In this document: positions 29,293-37,824 of the stretch, one piece after another
How positions within the stretch are numbered: the stretch's first letter is position 1
How the letters are laid out: every line of letters starts with the position of its first letter
Source of the DNA: Pseudoxanthomonas beigongshangi
Lineage (GTDB): Bacteria > Pseudomonadota > Gammaproteobacteria > Xanthomonadales > Xanthomonadaceae
Assembly: GCF_016820515.1 (NCBI RefSeq)
Contig: NZ_JADHDV010000003.1
Coordinates: 1 to 64,000, forward strand
DNA: 64,000 nt
Direction: 5' to 3'
The notes under the pieces: model-generated
Seen by the model: the letters and a program-made list of their open reading frames with translations, nothing else
The model's database searches: none
What the model was told of the DNA's origin: nothing
Made by a program: the position numbers and the translations under genes

Positions 29293-30224
29293 ACAGCGGC
29301 TGGTCGTGGTACGTCATCGCCCTGGTGGCGCTGAACATCGTCGGCTGCGCGTGGTTGCTGTGGTGGACGGCGCGCCGTCGCCCGGGCGATCCGGCGCCGG
29401 AGGAAACCAGCCATGTCTGGGACGGCGATCTGACCGAGTACAACAAGCCCTTGCCGCGCTGGTGGATCAACATGTTCTACCTGACCATCGCGTTCGGCAT
29501 CGGCTACATCGCGTGGTACGGCGGCCTGGGCGGCTACGCCGGCGCCGCCGACTGGTCTTCGGCCGGCGAACACGCCGCCAAGAAGAAGGTGGAGGACGCC
29601 AAGCTGGAACAGACCTTCAAGCCCTACGCGGACCAGGCCATCGACAAGCTGGCGCAGGATCCGAAGGCGCTGTCGCTGGGCCGTTCTATCTTCAACAACA
29701 CCTGCGCCACCTGCCACGGTTCGTCCGCGCAGGGTGCGATCGGCTATCCCAACCTGACCGACGACATCTGGCACTGGGGCGGTTCGCCGGAGAAGGTGCT
29801 GGAAACGGTGCTGGACGGCCGCGACGGGGTGATGCCCGAATGGGGCACCGCGCTGACCGGCATGGGCGGTCCGAACGCGGTCGACTACACCATCGCCTAC
29901 GTGCGCACGCTCGGCCATCCGGATCAGCTGATCAACAACTTCCCCGCCTCCCAGGGCAAGAAGCTGTACGAAGGCGTGTGCGTGGCCTGCCACGGCGTGG
30001 ACGGCAAGGGCAACCAGGACCTGGGCGCGCCCGACCTGACCGACGACTACTGGTTGTACGGCGACAGCAGCGAGAGCCTGCGCCAGACCATCGGCAAGGG
30101 CCGCCATGGCATCATGCCGGCGCACCGTGAGCTTCTCGGCGAGACCCGCGCGCGCCTGGTCGCCGCGTACGTCTGGTCGCTGTCGCACAAGGGCAACAAG
30201 GAAACCGCCGCCGCCTCGCCATAG
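29289..30224 (+). CDS. ccoP: cbb3-type cytochrome c oxidase subunit III (di-haem)
   Basis: The 311-residue protein has two N-terminal membrane segments (about 7-27 and 60-80) and two c-type haem domains, CATCH (C139, C142, H143) and CVACH (C231, C234, H235). It receives electrons from soluble cytochrome c. Length, haem spacing and the FixP-type N-terminal region with W59-W60 are normal. It overlaps ccoQ by four bases and closes the structural operon, 17 bp before the next small gene. Confidence 0.95.
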   Translation: MNSGWSWYVIALVALNIVGCAWLLWWTARRRPGDPAPEETSHVWDGDLTEYNKPLPRWWINMFYLTIAFGIGYIAWYGGLGGYAGAADWSSAGEHAAKKKVEDAKLEQTFKPYADQAIDKLAQDPKALSLGRSIFNNTCATCHGSSAQGAIGYPNLTDDIWHWGGSPEKVLETVLDGRDGVMPEWGTALTGMGGPNAVDYTIAYVRTLGHPDQLINNFPASQGKKLYEGVCVACHGVDGKGNQDLGAPDLTDDYWLYGDSSESLRQTIGKGRHGIMPAHRELLGETRARLVAAYVWSLSHKGNKETAAASP

Positions 30225-30241
30225 AAGGAAACGTCGTCGCC

Positions 30242-30538
30242 ATGACCGATTTCAGCGAACCCCGACTGGACCATCCGTCCCGCCCGCTGGCACAGCGGAT
30301 CGGGGCCATCCTCTGGCCCAGTTTCTTCGCGGCGGGCGTGGCGACGATGGTGTTCTTCGCCTTCGTGGATCCGCTCCAGCTGCGCGACGTGACCTTCCCC
30401 GACTGGCCGTTGACCCGCGAGCTCGGCTACACGCTGGGCTTTTTCATGTTCTGGCTGGCGACCGCCTCGTCCAGCCTCTTTACCTGGATACTCCTGCGGC
30501 CTTCCAGCCGCTTCAACCGCGCGCTGCCGCCGGAATGA
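30242..30538 (+). CDS. Small two-helix membrane protein in the cco cluster
   Basis: The 98-residue protein has a helix at about 20-43 (IGAILWPSFFAAGVATMVFF) and another at 62-85 (ELGYTLGFFMFWLATASSSL), with a proline-rich start and a basic end. I do not recognise a named family. Its place directly after ccoP, with an AAGGAAA ribosome-binding site, suggests a role in cbb3 assembly, stability or lateral contacts. It lacks metal-binding cysteines or histidines, so it is unlikely to be a copper chaperone. Confidence 0.75.
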   Translation: MTDFSEPRLDHPSRPLAQRIGAILWPSFFAAGVATMVFFAFVDPLQLRDVTFPDWPLTRELGYTLGFFMFWLATASSSLFTWILLRPSSRFNRALPPE

Positions 30539-30544
30539 AAGCCT

Positions 30545-30579
30545 GGAGCGGGCCTGCGACAAACCGTCGCTCCCGCTCC
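30545..30579. repeat. Imperfect hairpin between the cco structural genes and ccoG
   Basis: GGAGCGG and CCGCTCC pair as the outer stem and GCGAC/GTCGC as the inner stem around AAACC. It starts six bases after the small membrane gene. There is no T tract, so it is more likely an RNA-stability or attenuating hairpin, or a REP-like unit, than a classical terminator. The rest of 30580-30717 shows no gene. Confidence 0.5.
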
Positions 30580-30717
30580 TGTCGTGCGCGCCGGAGACTG
30601 GATCCGTCCGGTACTCCCTCAACGCCACGCCGGTAACCCCCGGCGAAGCCATGCCATGAACGTTCCGATTCCGCTTTACCGCAAATCCCAGCTCCCATCA
30701 CGCAGCGGAGTATCGCC

Positions 30718-32268
30718 ATGAGCCGGCAGATCCCGATCGACGTGGTGGACGACCAGGGCAATTCGCTCTACGTCAGCGAACGCAAGATCTACCCGCGCGA
30801 CGTGTCCGGCCGCCTCAACCGCCTGCGCGTGGCCGCGGTGTTCTGGCTGCTGGGCATGTTCTACGTGTTCCCGTGGCTGCGCTGGGACGGCCGCCAGGCG
30901 GTGCTGTTCGATCTGCCGGCGCGCAAGTTCTACGTGTTCGGGCTGTCGTTCTGGCCGCAGGACTTCCTGTTCCTGGCGCTGCTGCTGATCATCGCGGCGA
31001 TGGCACTGTTCTTCTTCACCACCCTGGCCGGGCGCCTGTTCTGCGGGTACGCCTGCCCGCAGACGGTGTGGACCGAAGTGTTCCTGTGGATGGAGCGCTG
31101 GACCGAGGGCGACCGCGGCCAGCGCATGAAGCTGGACGCCGGCCCCTGGAACGGGCAGAAGATCCTGCGCAAGGGCGGCAAGCACGCGATCTGGCTGCTG
31201 TTCGCGCTGTGGACCGGCTTCACCTTCGTCGGCTTCTTCACTCCGATCCGCGATCTGGCCGTGCGCGCGCCGCTGGAATGGGGCGGCTGGGAAACCTTCT
31301 GGGTGCTGTTCTACGCGCTGGCCACCTGGGGCAACGCCGGCTTCCTGCGCGAGCAGGTGTGCAAGTACATGTGCCCCTACGCGCGCTTCCAGAGCGCGAT
31401 GTTCGACCGCAACACCCTGATCATCGCCTACGATCCGATGCGCGGCGAACCGCGTGGCCCGCGCAAGCGCGGCCTGGGCAGCGTGCTGGAACGCGCGCGC
31501 GGCCTGCTCGACAAGGCCACCGCCTACGACTACGTGTTCCGCGCGTACCAGCATCCCACCGCGGCCGACAACCGCCTGCACGCGCGCGGCACCATCACCT
31601 TTGCTGGCGCCGGCGCGCACGCCGAGCCGCTGCCGAAGTTCGCCCCGGATCAGCTGGGCGACTGCATCGACTGCACCATCTGCGTGCAGGTGTGTCCGAC
31701 CGGCATCGACATCCGCAACGGCCTGCAATACGAGTGCATCGCCTGCGGCGCCTGCATCGACGCCTGCGACGACGTGATGGGCAAGATGGGCTATCCCAAC
31801 GGCCTGATCCGCTATTCCACCCAGAACGCCATCGACGGCAAGGGCACCCGCGTGCTGCGTCCGCGCGTGTTCGTCTACGGCACCATCCTGCTGGCGCTGC
31901 TGGCCGCCTGGGCCTGGGGCGTGACCCACCGCAGCGACGTGATCGCCGAGGTGCTGCGTGATCGCAACGCGCTGTACCGCGACGTCGGCGGCGGACGCAT
32001 CGAGAACAGCTACACGCTCAAGCTGGTCAACAAGGATCAGCAATCGCACCAGTACCGCATCGTGCTGGAATCGGACACGCCCGGCATCACCCTGGCCGGT
32101 GGCGGCAAGCAGGTCCAGGCCGATGCCGAGGAAGTGCTGTCGCTGCCGCTGGTCGCGACCGCGCCGTCCAGCGTGACCGGCCGGCACGCCATCCGCATCC
32201 GCGTCGAACGCGAGGATGGCGTGTCCACCAAGATCGTCGAGAGCAGCTACTTCGGACCCGTCCCATGA
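30718..32268 (+). CDS. ccoG: Cytochrome c oxidase accessory protein CcoG (polyferredoxin)
   Basis: The 516-residue membrane protein has about five helices, CGYACPQTVWTE and CPYARFQSAMF near 105-225, and a two-cluster ferredoxin domain around 315-350 (CIDCTICVQVCP and CIACGACIDACD). The C-terminal 120 residues form an Ig-like FixG domain. CcoG reduces Cu(II) to Cu(I) for delivery to the cbb3 CuB site. It overlaps the next gene by four bases. Length and cysteine content are typical. Confidence 0.94.
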   Translation: MSRQIPIDVVDDQGNSLYVSERKIYPRDVSGRLNRLRVAAVFWLLGMFYVFPWLRWDGRQAVLFDLPARKFYVFGLSFWPQDFLFLALLLIIAAMALFFFTTLAGRLFCGYACPQTVWTEVFLWMERWTEGDRGQRMKLDAGPWNGQKILRKGGKHAIWLLFALWTGFTFVGFFTPIRDLAVRAPLEWGGWETFWVLFYALATWGNAGFLREQVCKYMCPYARFQSAMFDRNTLIIAYDPMRGEPRGPRKRGLGSVLERARGLLDKATAYDYVFRAYQHPTAADNRLHARGTITFAGAGAHAEPLPKFAPDQLGDCIDCTICVQVCPTGIDIRNGLQYECIACGACIDACDDVMGKMGYPNGLIRYSTQNAIDGKGTRVLRPRVFVYGTILLALLAAWAWGVTHRSDVIAEVLRDRNALYRDVGGGRIENSYTLKLVNKDQQSHQYRIVLESDTPGITLAGGGKQVQADAEEVLSLPLVATAPSSVTGRHAIRIRVEREDGVSTKIVESSYFGPVP

Positions 32269-32777
32269 CCCCGCAACCCAAAGTCCCCCTCTGGCGCATT
32301 CCGGTGATGTGGTTGGTGATCGGCCTGCCGATCGCCTCGATCGTCGCCGGCGTCGGCCTGGTCTACATCTCCGTGCGCGCCGGCGGCGCCGACGCGGTCA
32401 CCGACAAGGTGGATCGGATGGCGCAAATCCAGACCACCGACCTCGGTCCGGACCAGCGTGCGCAGTCGATGAAGCTGGCGGCGGTGCTGCGGGTGGACGC
32501 GGGCGTCGTGGAAGTCATTCCGGTCAGCGGCGAATTCGATCGCCGCGCGCCGCTGGAGCTGCATCTGCAACATCCGACCAAGGCCGAGGAGGATCGCCGC
32601 CTGCGCCTGCCGCCGGCCGGCAACGGTTGGCGTCTGGATGAAGCGGTGGACGCCTCGCACGCGTGGAAGGTGCAACTCGGCCCGGCCGACGGCCAATGGC
32701 GGCTGCGCGGCCGTCTGCCCAAGGCGCAGCGCGCCACGCACCTGTCGCCCTCGTTGCAGGACGACGCCGCCTCGTGA
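32265..32777 (+). CDS. ccoH: FixH family protein (CcoH-like)
   Basis: The 170-residue protein has one N-terminal membrane helix (about 12-38, WLVIGLPIASIVAGVGLVYI) and a periplasmic Ig-like FixH domain with the late WRLRGRLPKA segment. FixH/CcoH proteins stabilise the cbb3 oxidase during assembly. It is coupled to ccoG by ATGA and to ccoI by GTGA. The sequence is divergent, but gene order G-H-I-S makes the assignment firm. Confidence 0.85.
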   Translation: MTPQPKVPLWRIPVMWLVIGLPIASIVAGVGLVYISVRAGGADAVTDKVDRMAQIQTTDLGPDQRAQSMKLAAVLRVDAGVVEVIPVSGEFDRRAPLELHLQHPTKAEEDRRLRLPPAGNGWRLDEAVDASHAWKVQLGPADGQWRLRGRLPKAQRATHLSPSLQDDAAS

Positions 32778-35179
32778 GCGCAACGGCGCCTTCGCCGCAT
32801 TGCTACCACTGCGGCGAGGCGCTGCCGGCCGCACCGGTCCTGCGTCCGCTGGACGGCCAGACCGCGGGATTCTGCTGCGAAGGCTGCGCCGCGGCGGCCG
32901 AATGGATCCGCCATTCGGACCTGGGCAGCTACTACCGCCTGCGCAGCGCCGCGGCCGGACGCGTGGACGCCGAGCCGGTCGATCTGGGTATCTGGGATCG
33001 CGAGGAGTTGCAGGCCGAACACAGCCATCCGGTCACCGGCGGGCGCGAGATCATCCTGCTCACCGACGGCATGCGCTGCGCCGCCTGCGCCTGGCTGATC
33101 GACCGCGCGCTCACCCGCGAGGAGGGCGTGCTCGACAGCACCGCCAACGCGGTGACCGGACGCATCCGCATCGCCTGGGATCCGCAGCGCGCGGCGCTGT
33201 CGCGGATCCTGCAGCGGCTGTCCATGCTCGGCTACCGGCCTTACCTGGCCGGTGGCGAGGCCAGCGAACGCGCGCGCCTGGACGAGCGCAAGCGCTGGCT
33301 GCTGCGGCTGGGCATCGCCGGGCTGGGCGCATTGCAGGCGATGATGTTCGCCGAGGCGCTGTACCTGGACGTGGACCGGACGATGCCGGTGCCCACGCGC
33401 GATTTCTTCCGCTGGCTGACCTTCCTGGTGTCCACGCCGGTGGTGTTCTACTCCGGCTGGCCGTTCCTGGCCGGCGCCTGGCGCGAATTGCGCGAACGCC
33501 ACCTCGGCATGGACACGCTGATCGCCGGTTCCACCCTGCTCGCCTACCTGGCCAGCCTGGTCGAAACCATCCGTGGCGGCGTGCATGTCTGGTACGACGC
33601 GGCGGTGATGTTCGTGTTCCTGCTGCTGGCCGCGCGCATGCTGGAACAGCGCGCGCGCAACATCGCCACCGCCCAGGTCGATGCGCTGGCGCGGGCGCGC
33701 CCCGCCTTCGCCACCCGCGAGCGCGCCGACGGCAGCCGCGAGTCGGTGGCGGTCGGCAGCCTCGCCGCCGGCGACGTGGTGCGGGTGGCCGCCGGCGACA
33801 ACGTGCCCGCCGACGGCGTGCTGCTGGACACCGACGCGGTGTTCGAGGAAGCGCTGCTGACCGGCGAGTCGCATCCCATCCACAAGCGCGCCGGCGCGTC
33901 GGTCTACGCCGGCACCGTGTGCCGCGAGCACCCGGCGCGGCTGCGGGTCACCGACGTCGGCAGCGCCACCCGGCTCTCGCAGCTGACGCGGCTGGTCGAT
34001 CAGGCGCAGGCGCACCGGCCGCCGATCGCGCGCGCGGCCGATCGCATCGGCGGACGCTTCGTCGCCGGCCTGCTGCTGGCGGCGCTGGCGGTGTACGTGT
34101 TCTGGTATTTCCACGATCCCGCGCGCGCCTTCGAGGTGACCCTGGCGTTGCTGGTGATCAGTTGTCCTTGCGCGCTGTCGCTGTCGGTGCCGACCGCGCT
34201 GGCCGCCGCGCACGGCACCCTGGCGAAGCTGGGCGTGCTGGCGACCCGCGCCGATGCGCTGGACACGCTCTCGCGCGCCAGCGACATCGTGTTCGACAAG
34301 ACCGGCACGCTCAGCGATCCGCGCGCGTTGAGCGTGGAGGCGCAGGGCCTGGACGGTTTCGATCGTTCGCGCGCGCTCGCGCTGGCCGCGGCGCTGGAGC
34401 GCGACAGCGGCCATCCGCTGGCCGCCGCGTTCCTCCAGGCCGCCACCGACGCGGACGTGGACACGCTGCGCGCCGAGCGTGTGGAAACCGTCACCGGCCG
34501 GGGCGTGCAGGGCCGCATCGATGGCCAGGCGTGGCGGCTGGGCCAGGCCGGGTTCGCCAGCGGCGGCGAAGACGATGGGGCGATCTGGCTGGGCGATGGC
34601 ACGCGTGCCGTCGCGCGGTTCGTGCTGCGCGAATCGGCGCGTCCCGACGCCCGGGACGCGCTGGCGGCACTGCGCGCGCAGGGCTACGCGGTGCATCTGG
34701 CCAGCGGCGACGGCATCGCGCCGGTGCAGCGCTTCGCCGCGGAAATGGACATCGCCGATCCGCGCGCGCGGCAAACGCCGGAGGACAAGCTCGCCTTCGT
34801 GCATGAACTGCAGGCGCAGGGCCGGATCGTCGCGATGGTCGGCGACGGCATCAACGACGCGCCGGTGCTGGCCGGCGCGGACGTGTCGGTGGCGATGGGC
34901 CAGGGTGCGCCGCTGGCGCAGCGAGCGGCGGACCTGGTGATGACCGGCACCTCGCTGTCGCGCCTGCCCGCCACCGTGGATCTGGCCCGCCGCACCCGCC
35001 GGATCATCCGCGAGAACCTGGCCTGGGCGCTGGCCTACAACGTGCTGGCGCTGCCGCTGGCCGCCACCGGCAAGGTCACCCCGTGGCTGGCCGCGCTGGG
35101 AATGGCGCTATCCTCGCTGCTGGTCACCGCCAACGCCCTGCGCCTGACCCGCGTGCCCACGAGCAAGTCCGCACCATGA
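32774..35179 (+). CDS. ccoI: Copper-transporting P1B-type ATPase CcoI
   Basis: The 801-residue heavy-metal ATPase has cysteine pairs at the N-terminus (CYHCG, 10-14; CCEGC, 34-38), an HMA motif MRCAAC (100-105), eight helices with the CPC copper site (SCPCALSLSVP), the phosphorylation site DKTGT and the hinge GDGINDAP. It moves copper out of the cytoplasm for cbb3 assembly. I chose the GTG at 32774 because it overlaps the ccoH stop (GTGA) and starts just before the Cys-rich domain; longer upstream frames would overlap ccoH heavily. It overlaps ccoS by four bases. Confidence 0.93.
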   Translation: MSATAPSPHCYHCGEALPAAPVLRPLDGQTAGFCCEGCAAAAEWIRHSDLGSYYRLRSAAAGRVDAEPVDLGIWDREELQAEHSHPVTGGREIILLTDGMRCAACAWLIDRALTREEGVLDSTANAVTGRIRIAWDPQRAALSRILQRLSMLGYRPYLAGGEASERARLDERKRWLLRLGIAGLGALQAMMFAEALYLDVDRTMPVPTRDFFRWLTFLVSTPVVFYSGWPFLAGAWRELRERHLGMDTLIAGSTLLAYLASLVETIRGGVHVWYDAAVMFVFLLLAARMLEQRARNIATAQVDALARARPAFATRERADGSRESVAVGSLAAGDVVRVAAGDNVPADGVLLDTDAVFEEALLTGESHPIHKRAGASVYAGTVCREHPARLRVTDVGSATRLSQLTRLVDQAQAHRPPIARAADRIGGRFVAGLLLAALAVYVFWYFHDPARAFEVTLALLVISCPCALSLSVPTALAAAHGTLAKLGVLATRADALDTLSRASDIVFDKTGTLSDPRALSVEAQGLDGFDRSRALALAAALERDSGHPLAAAFLQAATDADVDTLRAERVETVTGRGVQGRIDGQAWRLGQAGFASGGEDDGAIWLGDGTRAVARFVLRESARPDARDALAALRAQGYAVHLASGDGIAPVQRFAAEMDIADPRARQTPEDKLAFVHELQAQGRIVAMVGDGINDAPVLAGADVSVAMGQGAPLAQRAADLVMTGTSLSRLPATVDLARRTRRIIRENLAWALAYNVLALPLAATGKVTPWLAALGMALSSLLVTANALRLTRVPTSKSAP

Positions 35180-35418
35180 CCATTCTGTTGATGCTCATTC
35201 CGATCAGCCTGGTGCTGCTGGGCCTGGCGGTCGCCGCCTTCATCTGGGCGGTGCGGCGCGGCCAGTTCGACGATCTGGACACGCCCGCGCTGGACATCCT
35301 CGACGACGAGGACGCGCGGAAACCCGCGCACGCGTCGAAGCCATCCGCACCGGAAGGCGACGGCGCGGCACCCGCGACGGACGCGGCGCGCGACACGGGC
35401 AAGGACGATGCCGGTTGA
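35176..35418 (+). CDS. ccoS: cbb3-type oxidase assembly protein CcoS
   Basis: The 80-residue protein has one membrane helix (about 3-25) followed by the CcoS signature FIWAVRRGQFDDLDTPALDIL. CcoS is needed to insert haem and copper cofactors into cbb3 oxidase. The tail after residue 45 is longer than usual and rich in Ala, Asp and Lys. Overlaps of four bases with ccoI and eleven with the next gene show tight coupling. Confidence 0.92.
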   Translation: MTILLMLIPISLVLLGLAVAAFIWAVRRGQFDDLDTPALDILDDEDARKPAHASKPSAPEGDGAAPATDAARDTGKDDAG

Positions 35419-36133
35419 CAGCCTCACCCTGCTCGCGGCGCTGCTGAGCGGCCTGCTGGGCGGCGTGCATTGCGCCGCGATGTGCGGCGGCATCGCCACC
35501 GGATTCTCCGCGATGAGCCCGCAACGCGGCTGGGGCGCGGCCTTGCAGGTCAACCTCGGTCGGGTCGGCGGCTACGTGCTGGCCGGCGCGATCGTCGGCG
35601 GTTTCGGCGGCGGGCTGCTGAAAGTGTTCCGATTCGACAACCTGGCACTGGTCCTGCGCATGGCGGTGGGCGTGGTGCTGGTGCTGGTCGCGCTGCGCCT
35701 GCTGGATCGGCGCGCGCGCCTGCAGTTCCTGTCGCGTCCGGCGGCGCGCGTGTGGCAGTGGTTGCGGCCGTTGCAATCGCGCCTGCTGCCCGCCGATCGC
35801 GCGTGGCGCCGGATCGCGCTGGGCATGCTGTGGGGCTGGCTGCCCTGCGGACTCAGCCTGAGCCTGCTGACCGCCGCGTGGTTGCAGGCCAATGCGCGCG
35901 ACAGCGCGCTGACCATGCTTGCCTTCGGCCTGGGCACGCTGCCGATGATGGTGCCGCTGACCTGGTCGGGCGCGCGCATGGGCCGCTGGCTGCAACGGCC
36001 GGGCGCGCGCATGGGCGCGGCGATGATCGTGCTGTTCGCCGGCCTGCTCACCCTCGCCGGACCGTGGCTGGCGCACGCGCCGGCACTGCATGGCCTGCTC
36101 AGCGCGCTGGGCTGCCGCACCCTGCCGACATGA
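35408..36133 (+). CDS. SafE/DsbD-like membrane protein (sulfite exporter TauE/SafE family)
   Basis: The 241-residue protein has six to seven helices and the N-terminal motif GGVHCAAMCGG (18-28), with a second Cys in GWLPCGLSLS (about 145). This pair is typical of the DsbD_2/SafE group often found beside cbb3 assembly genes, where a role in copper or thiol redox supply is suspected but not established. Its stop overlaps the cydD ATG. A true sulfite transport function is unlikely given the context. Confidence 0.8.
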   Translation: MPVDSLTLLAALLSGLLGGVHCAAMCGGIATGFSAMSPQRGWGAALQVNLGRVGGYVLAGAIVGGFGGGLLKVFRFDNLALVLRMAVGVVLVLVALRLLDRRARLQFLSRPAARVWQWLRPLQSRLLPADRAWRRIALGMLWGWLPCGLSLSLLTAAWLQANARDSALTMLAFGLGTLPMMVPLTWSGARMGRWLQRPGARMGAAMIVLFAGLLTLAGPWLAHAPALHGLLSALGCRTLPT

Positions 36134-37824
36134 GCGACGTGGCGGATGCGCGCGCGCCCGACGCGGCGCGACACCTGAAGGCATTCGCCGCGCTCGGCGC
36201 GCGTCCGCTGCGCCTGGCCGGCGTCTGCACGGTGCTGGCTGGCGCGCTGCTGGTGCCGCAGGCGCTGCTGATCGCGCGGGCGATGCAACAGGTCTTCGTA
36301 GACCATGCGCCGGTGCGCGCGGTGGCGGCGCTGCTGGTCGGACTGGCCGTCGTCGGCATGTTGCGCGCGTTGCTCGGATGGGCGTCGCGGCGGTTGGCCG
36401 ACGAAGCGGTGGAAACGGTGCGCGTGCAGGTACGTGCACGGCTGGCGCGCCGCCTGATCGCGCGCGGCCCGCGTTGGCTGCGCCACCGGCGCAGCGGCGA
36501 ACTCGCCGAGACGCTCGGCGGCCACGTCGATGCGCTGGAAGGCTACCTCGGCGGTTTCCTGCCGGTGCGGCTGGAAGTGGTGGCGGTGCCGTTGCTGATC
36601 CTGATCGGCGCGTTCTGGGCCGACCGCGTGGTCGGCCTGATCCTGCTGCTGACCCTGCCACTGGCGCCGATCTTCATGATGCTGGTGGGCTGGGGCGCGG
36701 AAGCGGCCAGCCGCCGCCAGTTGCAGGCGCTGGCGCGGATGGGCGGCCATTTCGCCGATCGCCTGCGCGGCCTCGGCCTGATCCGCCTGTACGGACGCGG
36801 CGACAGCGAACTGGCCGGCATCGAACAGGCCGCCGAAGGCCTGCGCAGCAGCAGCCTGAAGGTCCTGCGCATCGCCTTCCTGTCCTCGGCGGTGCTGGAG
36901 TTCTTCGCCTCGCTGAGCGTGGCGATGATCGCGCTGTACCTGGGCCTGTCCTACCTGGGCATGCTCGATCTGCGCGGACCGCCGCTGGATCTGGCGACCG
37001 GCGTGTTCTGCCTGCTGCTGGCGCCGGAGTTCTACGCGCCGCTGCGGCGGCTGGCGACGCATTACCACGATCGCGCCGCCGCGCTGGCCGCGGCGGGCGA
37101 GATGGCGCAGCTGCTGGAAGACATCGAACCCGAGACCGCGCCGCCATCGCCGACGACCGCGAACGCGGCCAGCGATCCGCGCGCGCCGGCGCTGCGGGTG
37201 GAACGCCTGGCGCTGCGTCCCGCCGCCGGTGCGCCGCTGGCGCTGCGGGATCTCTCGTTCGCGCTGGAAGCCGGTGGACACCTCGCGATCGCGGGCGCCA
37301 GCGGCGGTGGCAAGAGCACGCTGCTGGAAGCGCTGGCCGGCTGGCTGCCGCCCGCCGAAGGATCAATCCAATACGACACGCCGCCGCGCATCGGCTATGC
37401 CCCGCAGCGACCGTTCCTGTTCCAGGGCACGCTGGCCGACAACCTGCGTATCGCCGCGCCCGACGCCAGCGACGCGGAGCTGGAACACGCCGCCGAGACC
37501 GCCCAGGTGATGCGCTTCGCCCGGCGCCTGCCGCAAGGCCTGCATACCGCCATCGGCGAGCGCGGCTTCGGCCTGTCCGGCGGCGAGGCGCGGCGCGTGG
37601 CGCTGGCCCGATTGTTCCTGCGCAAACCCGGCCTGCTGTTGCTGGACGAACCCACCGCCTTCCTCGACCCGGAAACCGAACAGGCCGTGCTCCAGGCGCT
37701 GGCGGAGTTCGCGCGCGGACGCACGCTGATCATGGCCACCCACAGTCCGGCGGCGATGCGGATGGCTGGGCGCGTGCTGGATCTCCACCACGCATGCCCG
37801 CGTGTGCCGGAGGCGTCGCCATGA
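36130..37824 (+). CDS. cydD: Heterodimeric thiol ABC exporter subunit CydD
   Basis: The 564-residue ABC half-transporter has six membrane helices (about 30-310) and an ATPase domain with Walker A GASGGGKST near 391-399, signature LSGGEARRVAL near 482 and LLLDEPTAFLD. CydDC exports glutathione and cysteine, or binds haem, and is needed for cytochrome bd maturation. The ATG at 36130 overlaps the previous stop. It overlaps cydC by four bases. In this island cydDC sits behind the cbb3 assembly genes, not beside cydAB. Confidence 0.92.
   Translation: MSDVADARAPDAARHLKAFAALGARPLRLAGVCTVLAGALLVPQALLIARAMQQVFVDHAPVRAVAALLVGLAVVGMLRALLGWASRRLADEAVETVRVQVRARLARRLIARGPRWLRHRRSGELAETLGGHVDALEGYLGGFLPVRLEVVAVPLLILIGAFWADRVVGLILLLTLPLAPIFMMLVGWGAEAASRRQLQALARMGGHFADRLRGLGLIRLYGRGDSELAGIEQAAEGLRSSSLKVLRIAFLSSAVLEFFASLSVAMIALYLGLSYLGMLDLRGPPLDLATGVFCLLLAPEFYAPLRRLATHYHDRAAALAAAGEMAQLLEDIEPETAPPSPTTANAASDPRAPALRVERLALRPAAGAPLALRDLSFALEAGGHLAIAGASGGGKSTLLEALAGWLPPAEGSIQYDTPPRIGYAPQRPFLFQGTLADNLRIAAPDASDAELEHAAETAQVMRFARRLPQGLHTAIGERGFGLSGGEARRVALARLFLRKPGLLLLDEPTAFLDPETEQAVLQALAEFARGRTLIMATHSPAAMRMAGRVLDLHHACPRVPEASP

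Noticed and set aside
32363-34804. Long minus-strand frame opposite ccoH/ccoI
   Set aside because: Shadow of the ATPase gene; no motif, and compositionally odd.
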